A model generated the notes under the pieces. The model was not told the DNA's origin and searched no databases. It worked only from the letters and a program-made list of their open reading frames with translations. A stretch of 64,000 bases of DNA from Alphaproteobacteria bacterium. Its GTDB lineage: Bacteria > Pseudomonadota > Alphaproteobacteria > Sphingomonadales > Sphingomonadaceae. Each line of letters starts with the position of its first letter. Within the stretch, counting starts at the first letter, position 1. A program made the position numbers and the translations under genes. Positions 1 through 10,141 of this stretch are shown piece by piece. Where the stretch lies: positions 1 through 64,000 of the forward strand of contig JAGWWF010000003.1 in the NCBI GenBank assembly GCA_018970445.1, written 5' to 3'.

Positions 1-25
1 TGGGGGAGGATCGGGGAGGATGTTG

Positions 26-433
26 TCAGGCCGGCTGGCTGGCCGTCTGTTGCAGCATCTCGCCCATCATCTGGTGCACCATCTGGATGGCCTTCAGCGG
101 GCGCACCATCACCTTGAAATGCACGATCTGGCCGGCTTCGTTCCAGCTGATCATGTCGATGCCGTTCACCTTGATGCCGTTGATGACATTTTCAAATTCC
201 AGGATGGCGCTGCTGTCGTTCAGCCATTCGCCGCGATAGGTGAAGCCATCGCCGCCCAGCACCTTGTCGGCACTGGCGAGATATTTGAACACGATTTCGC
301 GGCCGCGCTGCGGCGTGTGCACCACCGGGCTTTCGAACACGGCATCGGGGTGCAGCATGTCCCACAGCGCCTGATGATCGGGGTGTTTCACATGCGCGTG
401 CCAGCGGGCAAGATGATCGGCAGTGGTGGGCAT
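26..433 (-). CDS. SnoaL/NTF2-like family protein
   Basis: ORF 135 aa; fold-typical HxALWDMLHPDAVFESPVVHTPQ...GFTYRGEW pattern. Confidence 0.75.
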   Translation of the reverse strand: MPTTADHLARWHAHVKHPDHQALWDMLHPDAVFESPVVHTPQRGREIVFKYLASADKVLGGDGFTYRGEWLNDSSAILEFENVINGIKVNGIDMISWNEAGQIVHFKVMVRPLKAIQMVHQMMGEMLQQTASQPA

Positions 434-478
434 GTCGTGATCTCCTTGCTGCCATCATAGCGCAAGGCTCCGGCCCCA

Positions 479-502
479 CCCCCTCCCGCATGCGGGAGGG
501 GG
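479..502. repeat. Perfect 24-bp palindrome CCCCCTCCCGCATGCGGGAGGGGG
   Basis: Read directly; lies between the RND permease 3' end and the next gene on the - strand. Confidence 0.8.
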
Positions 503-508
503 CATGGT

Positions 509-3500
509 TCACTCCGCCGCTTCGGGGCGGAACACGGCGGCACCGGGCAGTTCGCGCACTTCCGCGCTGCCGCGGCGCACGCGCACCCACTGCATCAGGC
601 TTTCGATCCCCAGATAGACGACCGGCGTGATGAACAGGGTGAGCACCTGGGACACCACCAGCCCACCCATCACGGCAATGCCCAGCGGTTGGCGCAGTTC
701 GGCCCCGGCGCCGATGCCAAAGGCCAGCGGCGCGGCCCCGGCCATGGCGGCAAAGGTGGTCATCATGATCGGGCGGAAGCGCTTTTCGGCGGCTTCGCGG
801 ATGGCATGCGCCGGCGTCCAGCCCTGTTCGCGCTGACCGGCCAGGGCAAAATCGATCATCATGATGGCGTTTTTCTTGACGATGCCGATCAGCAGCACGA
901 CGCCGATGATGCCGATCACATCCAGCGGCATGCCGAACAGCCACAGGAACATCACCGCGCCGATGCCGGCGGCTGGCAGGCCCGACAGGATGGTGATGGG
1001 GTGCACGAAGCTTTCATACAGCACGCCCAGCACGATGTAGATCACGATCACCGCCGCCAGGAACAGGATGGGCATGGATTTGGTGCTGGCTTCGAACTGC
1101 TGGGCATTGCCGCCCAGCGCGCCCGACACGCCCACCGGCTGGCCGATATCGGCCGCGGCCTGTTCGATCAGCGGCTTGACCTGGCTGAGCGCCACGCCGG
1201 GCGTCAGGTTGAAGCTGATCGTCACCGCCGGCAGCTGGCTCTGGTGCGAGATGGTCAAGGGCGCGCCTTCCACCCGCACCGTGGTGATGCTGGACAGGGC
1301 GACCAGCCCGCCATTGCTGCCGCGCACGGTGAGCAGGCCGATCATGTCGGGGTTCAGCTGGGCCGACTGGTCGATTTCCATGATGACCTGATAATCATCG
1401 GCGTCGGTGAAGATGCGGCTGATCTGCTGGTTGCCATAGGCGGCGAGCAGCACGCGGCGGATCGCGTCCACCGGCACGCCCAGCCGGGCGGCGGCATCGC
1501 GATCCACCTCCACATAGGCCTGGCGGGCGCCGCGCTGATAATCGCTGTTCACGTCCACCATGCCGGGAATGGCGCGCATCGCCTGTTCCAGCCGGGGCGC
1601 AAAGCCGTAGAGCACGTCCTTGTCCACCGCCGAGATGGTGTATTGATAGTTGGTCGGGCTGGGGCGACCGCCCAGATTGAGGTTCTGCGGCACGTTGGGG
1701 AAGGCCGAAAAGCCCGGAATGCCGGCCACCGCCTTGCGCAGCCGGGCCTGCACCGCCTCGATCGAATCGCGTTCGTCGCGCGGTTTCAGCGGGGCGAACA
1801 TGCGGCCGCGATTGCCTTCGCCGCCCAGGATGGAATTGACCCGTTCCACCGCCGGATCCTTGCGCACGATGGCCGCGGCAATATCCTGCTTGGCCTGCAT
1901 TTCGGTGAAACCGATATCGGGCGCGCCTTCGGTGCCGAAGAAGATGGTGCCGGTATCCTCGGTGGGGAAAAAGCCCTTGGGCACCACCGAAAAGCCCCAC
2001 ACGGCCACCACGACGGAAGCGATGGTGAGGCCGCCGACGATCTTGCGGTGCTGCAACGTCCAGTCGAACGCCGAAAGATAGCGGCGGGTGAGCCGGGCAA
2101 AGGCCGCAGTGGTGATGCGCGCCACCCGGCCGGGTTCGTGATGGCCGGATGTGAGCAGCCGCGCCGCGATCATCGGAATGAGGGTGAGCGACAACACCGC
2201 CGACACGCCGATGGCGATCGTCATCGTCACGGCAAATTCGAAGAACAGCCGGCCGATGATGCCGCCCATGAACAACAGCGGGATGAACACCGCCACCAGG
2301 CTGACCGAGATCGACAGCACGGTGAAGGCGATTTCATTGGCACCGGTGACAGCAGCGCTGCGCGGATCCTCGCCGTCTTCGGTGTGGCGCACGATGTTTT
2401 CGAGCACGACAATGGCATCATCGACCACGAACCCGGTCGCCAGCGTGAGCGCCAGCAGCGACAGATTGTCGAGATTGAAGCCAAAGAAATACATGCCGGC
2501 AAAGGTGCCGATGGCCGCCACCGGCAGCACCACCGCCGGAATGGCGGTGGCGCGGGCATCGCCGAGCACCAGATAGATCACCAGCACGACCAGCAGCGCG
2601 GTGCCGATCAGCGTGACCTGGGCATCGAACACGCTTTCACGCACGCTTTCGGAACGATCGACAATCTCGCTGATCGTCACCGATGGCGGCATCGCCTCGA
2701 TCACGGCGGGCAGCACGCCGCGCACACTGTCCACCAGCTTCACCACGTTGGCGCCGGGCTGGCGGGAAATGGCGATGGTCAACGCCGGTTCGCCATTGAA
2801 CTTGGTGCCGCCGCGCAGGCGTTCATAGCTGCTGATCACGCTGGCCACATCGCCCACCCGCACCGGCAGGCCGTTGCGTGTGGCGATCACGATATTGGCG
2901 AAATCCGCCGGCTTTTCCATGTTGCCGGAGGCATCGAGGGTGAAGTTGCGCGGGCCGCCGGTGATGCTGCCCACCGCGATGTTGCTGTTGGCGGTGGCGA
3001 CCGCGTTGCGCAGATCATCAACGGTGATGTTGCGGGCGGCCAGCGCCTGCGGATTGAACTGGATGCGGATGGCAAAGCGGCGATCGCCAAAGGTGATGAC
3101 CTGGCCCGCCCCCGGCAGGGTGGACAGGCGCGGGATCATCAGCGTGTCGACCAGCGTCTGCAGATCGTTCATCGCCCGCGTCTTGTCGCGCACCGACAGG
3201 ATCAGCACCGGCTGATCGGCCGGGTTGATCTTGCGGAAACTGGGCGGGCTGGGCATTTCCGGCGGCAGACGGCGGGTGACGGCCGACAGCACCGACTGCA
3301 CATCAAGGGCGGCGGAATCGATATCGCGATCCAGCGCGAACTGCACGGTGATCTGGGTGCTGCCGGTGTTGCTGTTGGAAATGACCTGTTCGATGCCGGA
3401 AATGGTGGACAGCTGGCGTTCGATCGGGGTGGCCACCGATGCCGCCATGGTGCCGGGGTTGGCGCCGGGCAGGCTGGCTTCGATCTGGATGGTGGGCAGG

Positions 3501-3622
3501 TCCACTTCGGGCAGGGCCGAAACCGCCAGCTGGCGATAACCGAAAAAGCCACCGAAGATCACCGCCAGGGTGAGCAGGATGGTGGCCACCGGCCGTTCGA
3601 CACACAGGCGGACAAAACCCAT
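509..3622 (-). CDS. Efflux RND transporter permease subunit
   Basis: 1037 aa; AcrB/MdtC-type N-terminus, GFVVDDAIVVLENI and GIVKKNAIMMIDFA motifs. Confidence 0.95.
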   Translation of the reverse strand: MGFVRLCVERPVATILLTLAVIFGGFFGYRQLAVSALPEVDLPTIQIEASLPGANPGTMAASVATPIERQLSTISGIEQVISNSNTGSTQITVQFALDRDIDSAALDVQSVLSAVTRRLPPEMPSPPSFRKINPADQPVLILSVRDKTRAMNDLQTLVDTLMIPRLSTLPGAGQVITFGDRRFAIRIQFNPQALAARNITVDDLRNAVATANSNIAVGSITGGPRNFTLDASGNMEKPADFANIVIATRNGLPVRVGDVASVISSYERLRGGTKFNGEPALTIAISRQPGANVVKLVDSVRGVLPAVIEAMPPSVTISEIVDRSESVRESVFDAQVTLIGTALLVVLVIYLVLGDARATAIPAVVLPVAAIGTFAGMYFFGFNLDNLSLLALTLATGFVVDDAIVVLENIVRHTEDGEDPRSAAVTGANEIAFTVLSISVSLVAVFIPLLFMGGIIGRLFFEFAVTMTIAIGVSAVLSLTLIPMIAARLLTSGHHEPGRVARITTAAFARLTRRYLSAFDWTLQHRKIVGGLTIASVVVAVWGFSVVPKGFFPTEDTGTIFFGTEGAPDIGFTEMQAKQDIAAAIVRKDPAVERVNSILGGEGNRGRMFAPLKPRDERDSIEAVQARLRKAVAGIPGFSAFPNVPQNLNLGGRPSPTNYQYTISAVDKDVLYGFAPRLEQAMRAIPGMVDVNSDYQRGARQAYVEVDRDAAARLGVPVDAIRRVLLAAYGNQQISRIFTDADDYQVIMEIDQSAQLNPDMIGLLTVRGSNGGLVALSSITTVRVEGAPLTISHQSQLPAVTISFNLTPGVALSQVKPLIEQAAADIGQPVGVSGALGGNAQQFEASTKSMPILFLAAVIVIYIVLGVLYESFVHPITILSGLPAAGIGAVMFLWLFGMPLDVIGIIGVVLLIGIVKKNAIMMIDFALAGQREQGWTPAHAIREAAEKRFRPIMMTTFAAMAGAAPLAFGIGAGAELRQPLGIAVMGGLVVSQVLTLFITPVVYLGIESLMQWVRVRRGSAEVRELPGAAVFRPEAAE

Positions 3623-4869
3623 CAGCCAGCGCTCCCGCTCATCGCCGGTTGTGCCGCCATCTGGGGCCGCGCCGGCCCCTTCAGGCGCACCGCATCGCCA
3701 TCCTTCAGCCGGGCCAGCGCATCCACCACGATCTGTTCGCCGGGCTTGACGCCGCTGGCCAGGAACACCTTGCCGCCCATGCGGCCGGCAACAACCACAT
3801 CGCGCATCATCACCTTGCCGCCCGCGCCCGGCCGGCCGGTGCCAGCCGCAGCGCCGGGCTTGCCTGCCGCCACCGCCCAGACGAAGGGCGCATCACGGCC
3901 GGTCTGCACCGCGCCTTCGGGCAGGGCGATGTGCGGGCGGGCAGCACCCAGCGGGAATTCCACCGTGACGATGGCGCCGGGCCACAGCACATCGCCTTCG
4001 TTGCGGAATTCGGCGCGCGCCGTGACGCCGCCGCTGCCGGGATCGACATTGTTGTCGAGAAACACCAGCCGGCCGCTGCCCAGCGGCTTGCCCGACTGCT
4101 GATCGCGCGCCAGCACCGTGCCACCGCCGCTGCCCAGCAGGGCGCGCGCCTGCTGCACATTGGCCGACGGCACCAGGAAACGGACATGGATGGGCGAGAG
4201 CTGGTTGATGGTGACCAGCGCCGTCGCATCGCCCTGGCGCACATTGGCCCCCAGCCGGAAGCCCAGTTCGCCGGTGCGGCCCGAAATCGGCGCGGTGACG
4301 GTGAGGAAGGACAATTGCACCCGGGCGGAATCGAGCAGGGCGCGGTTGGTTTCGATGGTGCTGCGCGCCGCATAGGCATTGGCGCGGGCCAGATCGCGGG
4401 CGGCGGCCGAGACAAAGCCCTTGCCCACCAGCGCTTCGGCGCGTTCATAATCCAGCGTGGCGCGGCGTTCGGCGGCGATCGCGCCCTTCACCTCGGCTTC
4501 GGCCTGGGCGACGGCGGCACGGGCCTGGCGCGCATCCAGCCTGAACAACACCTGGCCGGCGCGCACCGTATCGCCTTCGCGAAAGGCGATGCCGATGATC
4601 TCCCCATCGGCGCGCGGCCGCACTGCCACGCTCTGGCTGGGGGCAACGGTGCCCAGCGCCACCAGCGTGGGAGCGAAATTTTCCATGGTGGCCGGCTGGG
4701 CCGCAACCAGCTGCGGCGGCCGCTTCATGCCGGCACCGGGGGCGGCCTTTTCGTCCCCGCTGCTGCAACCGAACAGCAACAGCGCCGCCGTGCCGGCACC
4801 GGCCAGACGGCCAAGGGGGGAAGTGGTGAACATGATCATGCTGTCCAGGTCTACGCTTTGGGCGGGCAA
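3622..4869 (-). CDS. Efflux RND transporter periplasmic adaptor subunit
   Basis: 415 aa; lipoprotein-like N-terminus, HlyD/AcrA-type VRPRADGEIIGIAFREGDTVRAGQVLFRLD; overlaps permease start by 1 nt. Confidence 0.93.
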   Translation of the reverse strand: MPAQSVDLDSMIMFTTSPLGRLAGAGTAALLLFGCSSGDEKAAPGAGMKRPPQLVAAQPATMENFAPTLVALGTVAPSQSVAVRPRADGEIIGIAFREGDTVRAGQVLFRLDARQARAAVAQAEAEVKGAIAAERRATLDYERAEALVGKGFVSAAARDLARANAYAARSTIETNRALLDSARVQLSFLTVTAPISGRTGELGFRLGANVRQGDATALVTINQLSPIHVRFLVPSANVQQARALLGSGGGTVLARDQQSGKPLGSGRLVFLDNNVDPGSGGVTARAEFRNEGDVLWPGAIVTVEFPLGAARPHIALPEGAVQTGRDAPFVWAVAAGKPGAAAGTGRPGAGGKVMMRDVVVAGRMGGKVFLASGVKPGEQIVVDALARLKDGDAVRLKGPARPQMAAQPAMSGSAG

Positions 4870-4948
4870 ATCCCCCGCCAGAATCGCCGGCGACGGTTAA
4901 TCCCTTGTTGCGGCCGGCGCAAATACGTCGTTGCCGCACGGCCTGCGA

Positions 4949-5779
4949 TCAGGCGCGCAATTTCCAGCCGGATTTCACCACCTTGTAACAAACCACCCAC
5001 AGGCCGGCATTGACCAGCGCCAGCACCACCGCCCCCTGCAGCAACAGGCCATCGCTGTTGCCGACAAAGCCGGAGCGGAAGCCATCGATGACATAGAAGA
5101 AGGGGTTGGCGTGGCTGAGCGTGGCCATCAGCGGGCTGACCCGATCGATGACATAGAAGGTGCCCGACAACAGGGTGAGTGGCTGGATGATGAAGTTGGT
5201 GATGGCCGCGGCATGATCGAACTTGTCGGACCAGATGCCGGTGAGGATGCCCAGCAGCGCCAGCAGCACCGCCCCCATGCTGCCGAAATAGAGCACCAGC
5301 AGCGGATCGCGGATCGGCACATCGACGCCGGGGGCCAGCGCCATCGCCACCCACACCGCAAAGCCCACCAGCCAGGCCCGCGTGAGCGCACCGCCCACCC
5401 AGGCCAGCATCAGTTCCCCGGCCGACAGCGGCGGCATCATCACATCGATGATGGAACCCTGCACCTTGGCGACCAGGATGGAGGACGAGGTGTTGGCAAA
5501 GCTGTTCTGGATCATGCCCATCACGATCAGGCCGGGGCCCAGGAAATCGGCATAGGGCACGCCCAGCACCAGCGTGTTGCTGCGCCCCAGCGCCACCACG
5601 AAGATGACCAGGAACAGCAGGGTGGTCATCGCCGGGGCCCAGACCGTTTGCAGCTGCACCTTGAAAAAGCGGCGCACCTCTTTCAGATACAGGGTCTTCA
5701 GCCCCTCGCCGTTGAAGCCGGCAATCACCGGCACGCCCGGTTCCCGGAAGGGAGGCAGCTTGTTATCCGCGTGCATCAT
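4949..5779 (-). CDS. ABC-2 type transporter permease
   Basis: In-frame start MMHADNKLPPF at 5779; hydrophobic ABC-2 pattern; the upstream extension of the ORF overlaps gcrA and is rejected. Confidence 0.85.
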   Translation of the reverse strand: MMHADNKLPPFREPGVPVIAGFNGEGLKTLYLKEVRRFFKVQLQTVWAPAMTTLLFLVIFVVALGRSNTLVLGVPYADFLGPGLIVMGMIQNSFANTSSSILVAKVQGSIIDVMMPPLSAGELMLAWVGGALTRAWLVGFAVWVAMALAPGVDVPIRDPLLVLYFGSMGAVLLALLGILTGIWSDKFDHAAAITNFIIQPLTLLSGTFYVIDRVSPLMATLSHANPFFYVIDGFRSGFVGNSDGLLLQGAVVLALVNAGLWVVCYKVVKSGWKLRA

Positions 5780-5849
5780 CGCTAGGGGCTTACGGTTGAT
5801 TGTGCGCCCTGCCAAGTGCCGGGCTGCTTTTGTGAGGCAAAGATAATCC

Positions 5850-6386
5850 ATGGCCTGGACCGACGAACGTATCGCCAAGCTGAAGCAGGGCTGGGAAAGC
5901 GGCATGACCGCGACCCAGATCGCCGAGATGCTGGGCGAAGGCGTCACCCGCAATGCGGTGATCGGCAAGGCGCACCGGCTGGGGCTGGAAAGCCGGCCAT
6001 CGCCGGTGAAGGCCGCCGCCGAGGAAGCCGCGCCGCGCAGCGTGCCGTCCCCGCCGCCGGTTCGTGCCGCCGAACCGGCCGCCCCGCCGCCACCGCCGCG
6101 TGCCGAAGCCGCCGCCTCGCCGCCCGCCCCGGCCGTTGCCAAGCCGGCGGCCAAGCCGGCCAAGCCCGGCAAGCAGGCGCGCACCACCCTGCTCGATCTG
6201 AACGACAAGGTGTGCAAATGGCCGATCGGCCATCCGGGCGAGGCGGATTTCCATTTCTGCGGCAAGGCGGTGCAGCCGGGCTTTCCCTATTGCGGAGAAC
6301 ATTGCCTGATCGCCTATCAGGCGCAGATGCCGCGCAAGGACCGGCCGCGGCCGCTGCCGCTGATGCCGGGGGCGCCGCGCCGCTGA
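5850..6386 (+). CDS. gcrA: GcrA cell cycle regulator
   Basis: MAWTDERIAKLKQGWESGMTATQIAEMLGEGVTRNAVIGKAHRLGL start and C-terminal CKWPIGHPGEADFHFCGK. Confidence 0.95.
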   Translation: MAWTDERIAKLKQGWESGMTATQIAEMLGEGVTRNAVIGKAHRLGLESRPSPVKAAAEEAAPRSVPSPPPVRAAEPAAPPPPPRAEAAASPPAPAVAKPAAKPAKPGKQARTTLLDLNDKVCKWPIGHPGEADFHFCGKAVQPGFPYCGEHCLIAYQAQMPRKDRPRPLPLMPGAPRR

Positions 6387-6458
6387 GCACCTGCTGTTTT
6401 GTCCCATTGCCGCGGGTCCAACCGGGGTTTACGTTCACGTAAACATGGGGAGCGGGTC

Positions 6459-7940
6459 ATGTTTGAAGTCGATGTTGATGTGCTGATCGTCGGGGCCGGC
6501 CTGTCGGGCATTGGCGCCGCCGTGCAGATTCAGCAGCAATGCCCGGGCAAGCGCTGGGCGATCTGGGAAGGGCGCGGCGCCATCGGCGGCACCTGGGATC
6601 TGTTCCGCTATCCCGGCATCCGTTCCGATTCCGACATGTACACGCTGGGCTATCGCTTCAAGCCGTGGCGCGCTGCCAAGGCGATTGCCGATGGCCCGTC
6701 GATCCGCGCCTATATCCGCGAAACCGCGGCCGAGCATGGCATCACGCCGCACATCCACTTCCACCACAAGGTGACGGACGCCGCGTGGGACAGCACGGCC
6801 GCCTGCTGGACGGTGACGGCCACGACACCCGGCGGGCAGGTGACGTGCACCGCCCGCTTCCTCTACATGTGTTCAGGCTATTACAGCTATGGCGAAGGCC
6901 ACCGCCCGCGCTGGGAGGGTGAGGCTGATTTTGCCGGGCAGATCATCCACCCGCAATTCTGGCCGGAAGGGCTGGATTATGCCGGCAAGCGGATTGTCGT
7001 GATCGGATCGGGCGCCACGGCCGTGACGCTGGTGCCCGAAATGGCCCGGCAGGCCGCGCATGTGACGATGCTGCAACGCACGCCAACCTGGATGGTCTCC
7101 GGCCCCTCCTCCGACGCGATTGCCAATCTGCTGAAAGCGGTGCTGCCGGCGCAGCTGGCCTACAACATCGTGCGCTGGAAGAATGTCACCTTTGGCCAGT
7201 GGTTCTATCGGCAGACGCGCGACAATCCCGGCAAGGTGCGCGAAACACTGCTGAAGCGGCTGGCAAAGCTGCTGCCGGCCGATTACGATCTCGAAACCCA
7301 CTTCACCCCCGGTTACAACCCCTGGGATCAGCGCCTGTGCCTGGTGCCCGATGCCGATCTGTTCACCGCGATCAAGGCCGGCAGCGCCAGCATCGTCACC
7401 GATCAGATCGAACGGTTCGAAGCCGGCGGCATCCGCCTGAAATCCGGCGAACTGCTCGCCGCCGACATCATCGTGACCGCCACCGGCCTGAAACTGGAGG
7501 CGCTGGGCGGCATGCAGATGCGTGTGGATGGCGTGGCCCGCCGCACCGCCGACAGCCTGGCCTACAAGGGCATGATGTATTCGGGCATTCCCAACCTGTT
7601 CCAGAGCTTTGGCTATATCAACGCCAGCTGGACCCTGCGATCGGATCTGATCGCCGATTATGTCTGCCGCCTGATCAACCACATGGATGCGCAGGGCGTG
7701 GCGATCGCCACCCCCACCCCGGCCGCCGATGTGGTGCCGGAACGCCTGGCGATGGATCTGGCCTCCGGCTATGTCCAGCGCGGCGCCGATGCCCTGCCGC
7801 GATCGGGCAATCGCGCGCCGTGGATGGTGACGGCCAATTACAAATATGACCGGGCCGAGCTGCTGAATGGCCCGGTGGCCAATGAGCTGGTGCTGAGCCG
7901 CGCCGCCAGCCCGGCCCGGTTGCTGGAGGCGGCTGAATGA
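6459..7940 (+). CDS. Flavin-containing (Baeyer-Villiger type) NAD(P)/FAD monooxygenase
   Basis: GAGLSGIGAAVQ, GGTWDLFRYPGIRSDSDMYTLGY, GSGATAVTL; start at internal ATG 6459. Confidence 0.9.
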   Translation: MFEVDVDVLIVGAGLSGIGAAVQIQQQCPGKRWAIWEGRGAIGGTWDLFRYPGIRSDSDMYTLGYRFKPWRAAKAIADGPSIRAYIRETAAEHGITPHIHFHHKVTDAAWDSTAACWTVTATTPGGQVTCTARFLYMCSGYYSYGEGHRPRWEGEADFAGQIIHPQFWPEGLDYAGKRIVVIGSGATAVTLVPEMARQAAHVTMLQRTPTWMVSGPSSDAIANLLKAVLPAQLAYNIVRWKNVTFGQWFYRQTRDNPGKVRETLLKRLAKLLPADYDLETHFTPGYNPWDQRLCLVPDADLFTAIKAGSASIVTDQIERFEAGGIRLKSGELLAADIIVTATGLKLEALGGMQMRVDGVARRTADSLAYKGMMYSGIPNLFQSFGYINASWTLRSDLIADYVCRLINHMDAQGVAIATPTPAADVVPERLAMDLASGYVQRGADALPRSGNRAPWMVTANYKYDRAELLNGPVANELVLSRAASPARLLEAAE

Positions 7941-9373
7941 AGCGGCTGGCCCTCGCGCTGGCGCTGCTGCCCACTGCCGCACAGGCCCAGCCAACCCCCG
8001 ATCCGGCGACCTCAGAAGCCATCCGTCTGATCGATGCCTGGGCCGATGCCGCCCAGGTCTATGGCCGCTGGCCGGCCTACAGCATCGCCATCGGCCACAA
8101 GAACCGGCTGGTCTGGTCAAAGGGCTATGGCCATGTCGATGCCGCCAAAACGGTGCCGGCGCGCGGCGATACCATCTATTCCATCTGCTCCATTTCCAAG
8201 CTGTTCACCGCGGTTGCCGTGATGCAGCAGTGGGAGGCCGGCAAGCTGCGGCTGGATGAACCCGTCACTACCTATCTGCCCTGGGCGGCGCACAAGCCCG
8301 ATGGACGCGATGCCATCCCCGTCACCCTGCGCGGCCTGCTCACCCATTCCGCCGGGGTGCAGCGCGACAGTGACACCGGCAACTGGACTCCGCCCGCGTT
8401 TCCCTTTCCCACCCGCGCGCATCTGCAGGCCGAAATGGGCCAGCATCTCGCGCTCTATCCAGCCGGCCGTGTCTATCAATACAGCAATATCGGCGCGACG
8501 CTGGCCGGCGAAGCCGCCGCTGCCGTGGCCGGCCGCGATTATGCCAGCCTGGTCACCAGCGGCATCCTGCAGCCGCTTGGCCTGTCCGACACGCGGCCGT
8601 TTCACCCATATTCTCTCATCGGCACCCGGATGGCGGTGGGCTGGAGCCCGCTGAAGCGCGATGGCAGCCGCACAGTGCTGGGCCGATTTGATGCAAAGGC
8701 CATCACCCCGGCCGCCGGCTTCACCAGCACGGCCGAGGATCTGGTGCGTTTTGGCCTGTGGCAGATCGGCCTGCTGGCGCAGAAGACGGCGCCCGCCACG
8801 CCCGATGTGCTGAAACCCAGCACATTGCGCGAAATGCAGCGCATCCAGTTCATCGACAAGCCGAACGGCGCCAGCTGGGGCCTGGGCTTTTTCAACCAGG
8901 AGGCCGAAGAAGGCCATTATATCGGCCATGATGGCAGTTGCCCCGGCTATCACACCACGCTGCTGATCCGGCCCGACAGCGAACATGCCGTGGCGGTGAT
9001 GACCACCGACAATCACGAGGTGTGGGGCGACACGGAGCAGGTGCACAAGCTGCTCGACGCGCGGCGCAGCCACAGCTTCAAGGCGCCCGCGCCTGTCACC
9101 CTGCCGCTGGAGGATTATGCTGGCCGCTACACCACCGGCACCTGGGACAATGAAACGGTGATCCTGCCGTGGAACGGCGGCCTTGTGACGCTGTCCCTGC
9201 CCGATCCCGCCCCGGCCGGGCATCTTTCCTATCTCAAACCCATCGCGCCCGACCGGTTCCGCCGCATCGCCGCCGATGGCAGCGAGATGCACGAAGTGGA
9301 ATTCCGCCGGGATGCCGCTGGCCACGTGGTGGAAAAGATCGAGTTCTTCAACCGTGCGGTGCGCGAGAAATAG
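7937..9373 (+). CDS. Serine hydrolase (beta-lactamase family, class C-like)
   Basis: Signal peptide; SICSISKLFTA (SxxK) and YQYSNIGATLAG motifs; overlaps upstream stop (ATGA). Confidence 0.9.
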   Translation: MKRLALALALLPTAAQAQPTPDPATSEAIRLIDAWADAAQVYGRWPAYSIAIGHKNRLVWSKGYGHVDAAKTVPARGDTIYSICSISKLFTAVAVMQQWEAGKLRLDEPVTTYLPWAAHKPDGRDAIPVTLRGLLTHSAGVQRDSDTGNWTPPAFPFPTRAHLQAEMGQHLALYPAGRVYQYSNIGATLAGEAAAAVAGRDYASLVTSGILQPLGLSDTRPFHPYSLIGTRMAVGWSPLKRDGSRTVLGRFDAKAITPAAGFTSTAEDLVRFGLWQIGLLAQKTAPATPDVLKPSTLREMQRIQFIDKPNGASWGLGFFNQEAEEGHYIGHDGSCPGYHTTLLIRPDSEHAVAVMTTDNHEVWGDTEQVHKLLDARRSHSFKAPAPVTLPLEDYAGRYTTGTWDNETVILPWNGGLVTLSLPDPAPAGHLSYLKPIAPDRFRRIAADGSEMHEVEFRRDAAGHVVEKIEFFNRAVREK

Positions 9374-9385
9374 GGATTTGTCGCC

Positions 9386-9766
9386 ATGGGCGTGGAAGGC
9401 ATCGGTGGTCTGTTTTTCCGGGCCCGCGATCCGGCGGCGCTGGCGGCCTGGTACAGGGCGCAGCTGAACATCGGAGCCGGCTGCAATGCCGATGCCACCG
9501 GCCCGGTGGATGAATGGGCGTGGATGACGATGGGCGGCCCGCTGGTGTTCGCGCCCTTCCCGGCCGACAGCGACTATTTCGCCGCCGACAAGGGCTTCAT
9601 GATCAACCTGCGCGTATCGGGCATCGATGCGCTGATCGCCGCCCTGCGCGCCGCCGGGATTGAAGTGGAAACCCGCGTCGAATGGGATGCACCCGAAACC
9701 GGCCGCTTTGCCCGCCTGCACGATCCAGAAGGCAATCCGATCGAACTGTGGCAGCCGCCGGCCTGA
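9386..9766 (+). CDS. VOC family protein (glyoxalase/dioxygenase fold)
   Basis: GIGGLFFRARDPAALAAWY...LHDPEGNPIELWQP. Confidence 0.88.
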   Translation: MGVEGIGGLFFRARDPAALAAWYRAQLNIGAGCNADATGPVDEWAWMTMGGPLVFAPFPADSDYFAADKGFMINLRVSGIDALIAALRAAGIEVETRVEWDAPETGRFARLHDPEGNPIELWQPPA

Positions 9767-9898
9767 AACCCAGGGATTTCGACATCCAACAGGCGTGCCC
9801 AACGCGGCCCAGCCAGTCCAGCCGATCGCTGCGCCCTCTCCCCAAGGGCCATGGAGTCATGCTAGAGAATGGCCTACTCAACGGGTCAGGATCGTTTC

Positions 9899-10141
9899 AT
9901 GGCGCATGTCAGCCTTGCCGAAGCAAAATCCCAGCTATCCGCGCTTGTTGCCCGTGCCGAACGCGGTGAAACCATTACCATCACCAGGCGCGGCAAGACC
10001 GTTGCCACATTGAACCCGGCCGAACCACAGCGCCAGCCCATCGATGTAGAGGCGCTGCGCGCTGCGACGGCGCAGATCCGTCCGCAGCCCAGCGGCGCCG
10101 GCGATTTCGTTCGCGCAATGCGCGATTCTGATCGCTTTTGA
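9899..10141 (+). CDS. Type II TA antitoxin, Phd/YefM-like
   Basis: MAHVSLAEAKSQLSALVARAERGETITITRRGKTVATL; start at internal ATG 9899. Confidence 0.85.
   Translation: MAHVSLAEAKSQLSALVARAERGETITITRRGKTVATLNPAEPQRQPIDVEALRAATAQIRPQPSGAGDFVRAMRDSDRF

Noticed and set aside
689-4102. 1137-aa + strand ORF
   Set aside because: Antisense shadow of the RND permease/adaptor; His/Arg/Gln-rich low-complexity composition typical of high-GC shadow frames.
5780-6265. N-terminal extension of the ABC-2 permease ORF
   Set aside because: Low-complexity and antisense to gcrA; internal ATG at 5779 gives a normal permease.
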